Part shown: one piece after another, positions 57,691 to 64,000 of the stretch | Numbering within the stretch: position 1 is the stretch's first letter | Layout of the letters: each line of letters starts with the position of its first letter | NCBI GenBank assembly: GCA_034509425.1 | Contig: JAVTVJ010011652.1 | Span: 1,007,001 to 1,071,000, forward strand | Direction of reading: 5' to 3' | Source of the DNA: Eopsaltria australis | Taxonomy: Eukaryota > Chordata > Aves > Passeriformes > Petroicidae | DNA: 64,000 nt | The notes under the pieces: model-generated | The model's input: the letters and a program-made list of their open reading frames with translations, nothing else | Told to the model about the DNA's origin: nothing | The model's database searches: none | Made by a program: the position numbers and the translations under genes

Positions 57691-60455
57691 AAAGTTGATA
57701 TTCAGTATCCTGGTTTGGACTAATAAATGGCTTTCCTGTAATATGCTGCTTTACAGAAGGGTTGAAGAGAGAGCCAAACTGAGCTTTTGCAAAATGGAAA
57801 TGATCCTTGTCCCAAAGTTTACATTTTCATCTGAAAACAAGGGATCGGGTTCTCTCCCTCAGGCTGAGAAGCTTCTTACTCTGCAAGTAATTATACTGAA
57901 ACCAGTGGTAGTGCAGTGGAGTTGAAAGATGTCCTGGCATGGTGTAGAGGCCACTAACTTTGATTCCAAACATCCATTCACCCTGCTACCTTATGTATTG
58001 AAAAGCTTTAAACCCTACAGGCATTGCAGTATATTGGGACTGAGATGCCATGGCTGAGCTTGTTCCCTGCTTGGCTCTCCCAGCATATATAAAGAAATCC
58101 AGGGTCAGAAAGGTTGGAGCAATTTTGTCCAAAAAGCCATTTTGTTTCTTCTGATTGTGGTTTTGTTTATGCTTTTCCTTCTCCCTCCAGCCAAATTCCC
58201 AGTCACACCGGTAAAGTGAGCATACTTTCACTGGATATCCTGACTTAAATAAAGTAGCTTTTCCACCAGGAGATGAAAAGGGTGGATCCCGTGGGCATGG
58301 TCCTGCTGCTTCTTTTCCTGAACAAAGCCAGGTGATTAAGTAAATACCTGCTCTGTGCCCACTCTGTGCTGTTACAGGTATTTCTTTCATTTCCCATGGC
58401 ATTAATACAACTCTGCACATGGTGCCCTTCCCCCCTGGCATTAATATGGATCTTCCATAAGGAAACAGGAGGCAAAGAGGAGCTCCTCAAGACCTCCTTG
58501 GTTTGCCCTTTAGCTCTCACTGAAACAAGTTGGAAAATCTCAGAGAGGAAATTTTTACACTGGCAAAATGCCAGAATGATTAAATCAAAATGAGCCTCCC
58601 AGCACAGATCTGGGGAGTTCCTCAGGTTTCCAATGATCTCAGTGGGCTGGTGATGGGGAGAGCCCCAGCTCAGCCCCCTTAGAGCCACAGCTCCATGAGA
58701 TAACTGGGTGTTGGCCACCACTGTCTTTATGCACCAAGCTGATGTAATTCACACTGGACCAAACTCGTGGCTTGGATGATGAGGCTGTAAGGCCATGGTC
58801 TGCTCCTCAAGAGCTTGTGGTGGGGCTCAGCAACCCTGCAGCTCCAAAATCCATGCTTTTGCAAATACCTGAATCACCCCAAACAACACCCAACCTGGGT
58901 CACAAGGGGAAATACTCCAAAAATGCATTCAAACCGCTTCCAGGTGGTAAGGAGGAGCTCAAAGGCAGTAATTTTGGGTTGCCTGTATCAACTTAATTCT
59001 ACCTTGTGTATAAAATCTCCAACCCTTTACCTGTCTGGTCCTGTTGTCCTCTCTCCTGTCACCCAGTCTTTCAGTGGCTTGGGGATCCTTGCCTGCCTAA
59101 AGGGGATAAATCTTGGAAGAATCCAATTATTAATCTCTAGAAGTTTCTACTGAGTATATATTCCTCTTTCAATTTTCTTTCTTAGAAATAGATTAATAGC
59201 TTTATTCCCTTGTTTTTCAGCTTGAGGCAGAAAAATCTAACAGGAGTTTTCAGCATGAATGATGAAAGTTTAGTGAAGCCACACTGAACGGCAAATAAGA
59301 CTTTTTCCTAGGAAGGGCTGAGCAACCTTGGCATGACTCAGAGGACTCAGGCAGGGCAGGGTGGACTCACAGAATTATTAGAAAAGCACCCTTCTGGTTG
59401 TGCCAGACCCTCCAGAGCACAGCACTGAGTGTGTAAATGTGTATGATCTGCCCAGAGCTCTCAGGGAAGCAAGGCTGATTCCTGGTTTCATGATGTTTTT
59501 GATGTGATTGTTCCAGAATCTCCTTAACTTGCCTTTCATTGCCATAAAACTCTATCTTCTCATCCAAATCTTGATGTCATCTCTCTTCCCTCCTCAGAGC
59601 CCCATTTCTTCTGCTCCTATCAGATTGCTTCTCCTCTGGTCTGTGGGGGTGCCAGAAGAGCAGAGCAAAGATATCACAGAGCAGAATATTTTTGTCCTCT
59701 GATCTCTGCTACCTCTGTTACTGCAAGGCTTCAGAAGCACACCCAGCTCTCACTTGATGTCCATGCAAGTGCCCAGCACACTGGGTGTTCTCTACAGAGA
59801 ACTCATCTTCAATGACCTGGCAGGTGCTTGTCGCTGTTTATTGAAACTTATAATACTTGGGATCAGCCTTTTATCCCCAAGAAAATCAGCAGATCTGCCC
59901 TGTTTCCACAGGAAAGGCCGGGAATGAGGGTGGTGCTGAGCTGGCATTTAGCTCCAGTTCCAGGAAAGCACAGAGCAGAGTGCCAGCACCCTCCCCTGCC
60001 AGGCTCCTGGCATCCCCCAGCCCATCAGCCCAGGCTGCATGGAGGTGTTTCTGCTCCAAGCAGCCTTGACATGGCACCATCACTCCAAAAGCTGCAGCTT
60101 TTCCTCCCTGGATCCTGAGATCTCTTCCCTGATTAGAAGAAGTCTGGCAATGGCAAAAACCAGCCTGTGCCTGTGCTCCTTCACAGCTACAGACAAAGAG
60201 ACAGGCGTGCTGTGCTGACTTAGGAAAATGGCCTGTCAAGTTCTTATAAACAATAATAAGAAGTAAAATAATGTTTCATTTTCTCCAAATTAGGAGGGTA
60301 TTTGTTTTGCACTCATAAAAATCTGCTGGCCCTCTGAAATGGATCAGTAGTGACATCCAGTGGCCACAAACTGAGACAGCCACAGTAATTTTGGGATTTA
60401 ACAGCTTGGGCTGGATTTACCCCTATTTACATGACTCCTAAAAGTGTTTTGTATC
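57691..60455. other. No gene seen; intergenic DNA
   Basis: CpG-poor unique sequence with short chance ORFs. Confidence 0.55.
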
Positions 60456-60457
60456 AA

Positions 60458-60591
60458 AAAAAAAAAAAAAAGTATGTAGATTTTATAAGTGCCACCATCC
60501 AGGGAATGAGAAAATATACATACACATATATCGATAAAGATACATGCATGTATATACACACACACATATACATACATATATGTATTTATTC
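60458..60591. repeat. Poly-A run and complex (TA/CA) microsatellite
   Basis: A run at about 60458-60471, then alternating ATACACATATA / ATACATAC / (CA)n sequence at 60511-60587. Confidence 0.9.
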
Positions 60592-63105
60592 ACCCAGATC
60601 ATTTTTTCAAGATCTAGTGCAAAATCTTCTTGTACTAGGAGCTACTCTTCTGCTCTGACCCACACAATGTTTCCTCCATAAATGCTCGCCTTCAGAATAA
60701 GCTTAATTCACTCAATAAGGTATTTTGGAGCTAAAGGTAAAGTATGGATGGACTTGGGGTGTCTATGCAGGTTGGCAGCTTGTATAATCAGTTTTTTCCA
60801 AGGGGTTTTTGGCTCTCAGATGGTTTTTATTCATCTCCTTGGCTTCTTAGGCATTTTCTGGCAATGCTGTCTAAACAAAGGGGCTTTCTGCACTTGGCAG
60901 AGTCATACAGATGTCGTGGTTTCTGTATGACGAGTGAAGGATCTGCTGTCAATGCTTTTTTAAAAGGAAATGTGTATGAAATACAGTGCAGACCCCTATT
61001 AAAACTTTCACAGCTCTATTTCCCCAGATTTAGATGACCACCAGATCCAGGTAGTCCAAGTCCAACTTGGCAATCCTACATCATGAGTGATTTTTTTCTA
61101 CATCATGATTGGTTTTTTTCCTTATCATTATCCTGTTCCAACCCACAAAGTGTTAAATACAGCAAAGGGAATACTCCAAGCATCCAAATGGCTCCCTGAC
61201 CTCGAACAAGCAGACACAGGGACTGTCTTGGATTGCAGCCACTCTGCTTCACTTCTTGCTGAGCCAGGGCTGCAGAGTGACTCCTGATGGGACATGTGAA
61301 CCAGGCCACCAAGGAGTGCATCAGCTGGTTTGGACGAGCTGGGGAACTTGAGAAGACCTTGATTCTCTTTCTTGGTGTGTTAGAAAAATACTGACCAGCC
61401 CAGTGTGAGCCAGACACAGACTATTTTTCACAAACTGTGCACCAGGAAATGTTCAACTCTCCCTCAGAGACAATAGGCTTTTCTTTAGTGAAGTGCTGAT
61501 GCTGTGACTCCATAAAGGAAAGACTCAGTAAAACTTACTTGACCTGACTTGCAATTTAAGACATTAAATTTACACCTTCTCTGGCAGCCCCATGCCTCTT
61601 GCTCAGTTCTAATCTGAAGTGACTGCTGTGGTTCAGCTCAGGCTTGGGAGAGATAATCAAGTTACTGTTGTTTGGGGAGTTACTGTGTGTTCCTCAAGGC
61701 TGGGGGTTCCACCACATGCATTCTTCTGGACTCTCACAAACACGCAGCAAAAATGCATTATCTTAAATCTTCTTTTGCTGACATTTAAATGAACACATTT
61801 TTCCTCAAATATGAGACAGGCCAAGAACATCTGGCTCCACTGATGCTCAGTAAGTAACTCATTACACTGCAGGAGCTCACTCATTTTTGAGCCCTGGGCT
61901 TTGGTAATGCTCATGCCTGGTTTATGGCTCTGGTGTACTTGATTTGTGCTTGAGCCAGGGTATTATATTTAGGCACTTGAGCTACAAGTTTTGCACAGAG
62001 ATCCAAACCTTTAATTCACACTTGTGGAGAGTATTGGAGTAAAACCCTGCTCACTATTCATTGCTTAGGATACAGATGCTTCAAGGAATGACAATTGAGT
62101 CTAAAAACACAGGAATTGAAACTAAAAAGCAGAGGCACATAAGGCAGCCTTTCAGATCCTGCTGATGCTTTATCTGAGACAGCAGTCTAATAAAACATCC
62201 TACTTGTCTGTTCAGGGTGGCTGCTTAAGGACATCATGATGATGACTGACATTTCTGTCAGGTCACTTTTTGTTTCTCCCATGTCAGGATGACTCTCGTT
62301 TCTCTCCTGCTTCCATTTCTTGTAATGTTTGACTACCTAGCTGGTAATGCTTAGTCCTCTTTTGGGATTAAAAGATGCTAAGGCTCCAAATAAGACCCAG
62401 ATGGCAGCAATCTCCTATTATTCACATGCAACTATTTTTACTCAGCTTGTAGTTACAATCATATGGTAAATCATTCATAGCAACTTCCAACAGAGATGGG
62501 TATCTTCAGAAAATTCAAATTCTGCTCCTTTAAGAAAATTTTGGGATGGCTTTCCAAGGAACTTACTAATACTTCAGCAGCACAATTAGCACCTCTGCTT
62601 AACCTTCTGAACAGAACAAGTCCATCATTATTGAGAAGTTTGATTCCTGCTAAGGAAACAGAAGGGGAAAGTAAGCAGTGCCTGTATCCACAGGAGATCT
62701 GAGCTACTCCCTGAGTAACCCCCTGTCATGGGATGTGGAACATCCTCTAAGCCAGGAGTGAACAGATTAACACTCCCAGATATCAGAATCACATCTAAGA
62801 AAAATCACATCAGGCTGCAAGGCAGGAGTTAAAAATGGAAAGCTTTATGTCATTGGTGCCAGGTGGGTGACAGAGCAGGGTGGTTGTGAAAAAGAAAGAA
62901 GTGAGTAAGTGACAGTATCAGCCTCCAGCAGAGTCTTTATGAGGCAGTGTAAGTCTAGCAGGAGTTAACAGAGTGTAATAGGATTAAACTTGGCTGAATT
63001 CAGAGCAAATAGTAAGATTTGCTTTCTCAGAAGTTTGAGATTTGGAGGTTTGGCAGTTCAGTAAGAAATTGAACCTTAAAAGGGTTGGTTTGAGTATATT
63101 TAATC
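60592..63105. other. No gene seen; intergenic DNA
   Basis: Unique CpG-poor sequence. A short two-copy repeat of CTACATCATGA followed by a T run lies at 61077-61120. Confidence 0.55.
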
Positions 63106-63107
63106 AC

Positions 63108-63146
63108 TATTATTATTATTATTATTATTATTATTTATTATTATTT
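63108..63146. repeat. (ATT)n microsatellite
   Basis: About 13 trinucleotide units, interrupted once by an extra T. Confidence 0.95.
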
Positions 63147-64000
63147 CCAAAAATCCCTGGAAGGGATAAGGTCCTTAGGCAACCCACCTGCAGAAGAGGG
63201 AATATGTAGGGAGGGGGGCTGCAGGCTGAAAGGAGAAACAGCTGTGGAGTGGTCATGTAGAGCTGCCCTGTCTTGGAACATGGTGCAGCTCTGCTGGGGT
63301 GCCCTGGTCTTTCTCCAAGACCTGAGATTGCCAGCACTGCCACGGTGAGGGATTCAAGACAGCTTCCTGCTGCTGGAGATGGAGACCATAAAGATTTAAT
63401 CCTCACTATGTGTGGAAGAGGGAGCAGTTCCATTTGCACAGACAGCAACTGCTGCCTGTGTCTCCATTTTTTAAAAATTCTTGTAGCAAGAAATAAAGGT
63501 GACATTCCTTGAGCTTCTTGGAACATAAATTTTGTTGGAGGGAAACAGAGTTTTATTTCTTTCCTAACTACTTCCCTCACCCCATCCCACTCCCTCTCCT
63601 GCCCCCCCAAAATGAAGAATGTTACAGCATTGTCCAAGTCCATTAACAAGGCCTGTTGTGCTTCTTTTCCCCCTACAGTATTTCTTCACCCCTGAGCTGG
63701 AATGGTCTCTCACTTTACAGGGTGGAAATGCAAACAGTGCATGAGGATAAACCTTGTGGAGCAGGTACTGCACTGACTCTAAGGCTGTGCTGCAGCCCAC
63801 AGAAAGGGACCAGCCCAGCTCCCAGTGAAGACAAGAGAAACACAGAGAGGTACAAAACTCTTTATTAAGTTATGCTCAAAACTATTGTGAATCTGTGCAG
63901 AGAAGTGTCAGCTACTGAGACAGCCAGGAAGCCAATTACTTCTGTGGTGGTGGCAGCACTACAAAAAGTGGATCCCCAAAGGGGAGTGGATTCAACAACT
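63147..64000. other. No gene seen; right edge of window
   Basis: Unique sequence with chance ORFs (longest minus 63131-63649) and no recognisable domain. No sign yet of the gene that would follow in mammalian order (PDZD8). Confidence 0.55.

Noticed and set aside
60330..60390. Possible SINE or LINE remnant (CATCCAGTGGCCACAAAC)
   Set aside because: Too short and not clearly matched to any family I know.

Overview
This is nuclear DNA of a bird. Eight CR1 LINE fragments are spread across the window, with the octamer-type 3' end and ORF2 tail typical of avian genomes, and no mammalian SINEs were seen. Nothing here identifies the order or species. The only protein-coding sequence I can support is the first coding exon of the homeobox gene EMX2, on the minus strand at 1818-2208. 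Exons 2 and 3, which carry the homeodomain, lie to the left of base 1. EMX2 is therefore read leftwards out of the window, and about 62 kb of upstream DNA fills the rest.

Layout. (1) 1-13.3 kb is a CpG-rich plateau. It holds the 3' part of the exon 1-intron 1 region, the EMX2 promoter, and a series of GC/CpG-dense blocks (1-3.3, 5.8-6.85, 7.7-8.05, 9.3-10.65, 11.4-12.2 and 13.09-13.33 kb). These alternate with AT-rich blocks full of homeodomain-type TAAT cores that look like conserved non-coding elements (3.31-3.58, 8.16-9.29, 10.98-11.37 and 12.23-12.6 kb). This architecture is typical of a Polycomb-regulated developmental gene. (2) 13.3-64 kb is lower in GC and poor in CpG. It has no recognisable gene and contains CR1 fragments, microsatellites and islands of complex AT-rich sequence that may be distal enhancers (20.88, 22.08, 29.40, 47.39, 51.10, 51.47 and 54.40 kb). 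One orphan CpG island sits at 29.93-30.57 kb. (3) A longer, internally deleted CR1 LINE lies at about 57.08-57.69 kb, with a possible 5' continuation from about 56.6 kb.

How it works together (inference). In mammals the DNA upstream of EMX2 contains the antisense/divergent lncRNA EMX2OS and telencephalic enhancers, and is followed by PDZD8. By synteny this window should be the bird equivalent. I could not identify EMX2OS exons with confidence, because lncRNA exons have no coding signature. All conserved-element calls rest on composition and motif content alone, without an alignment, and are given low to moderate confidence. I found no bacterial, viral, CRISPR or defence-type system.
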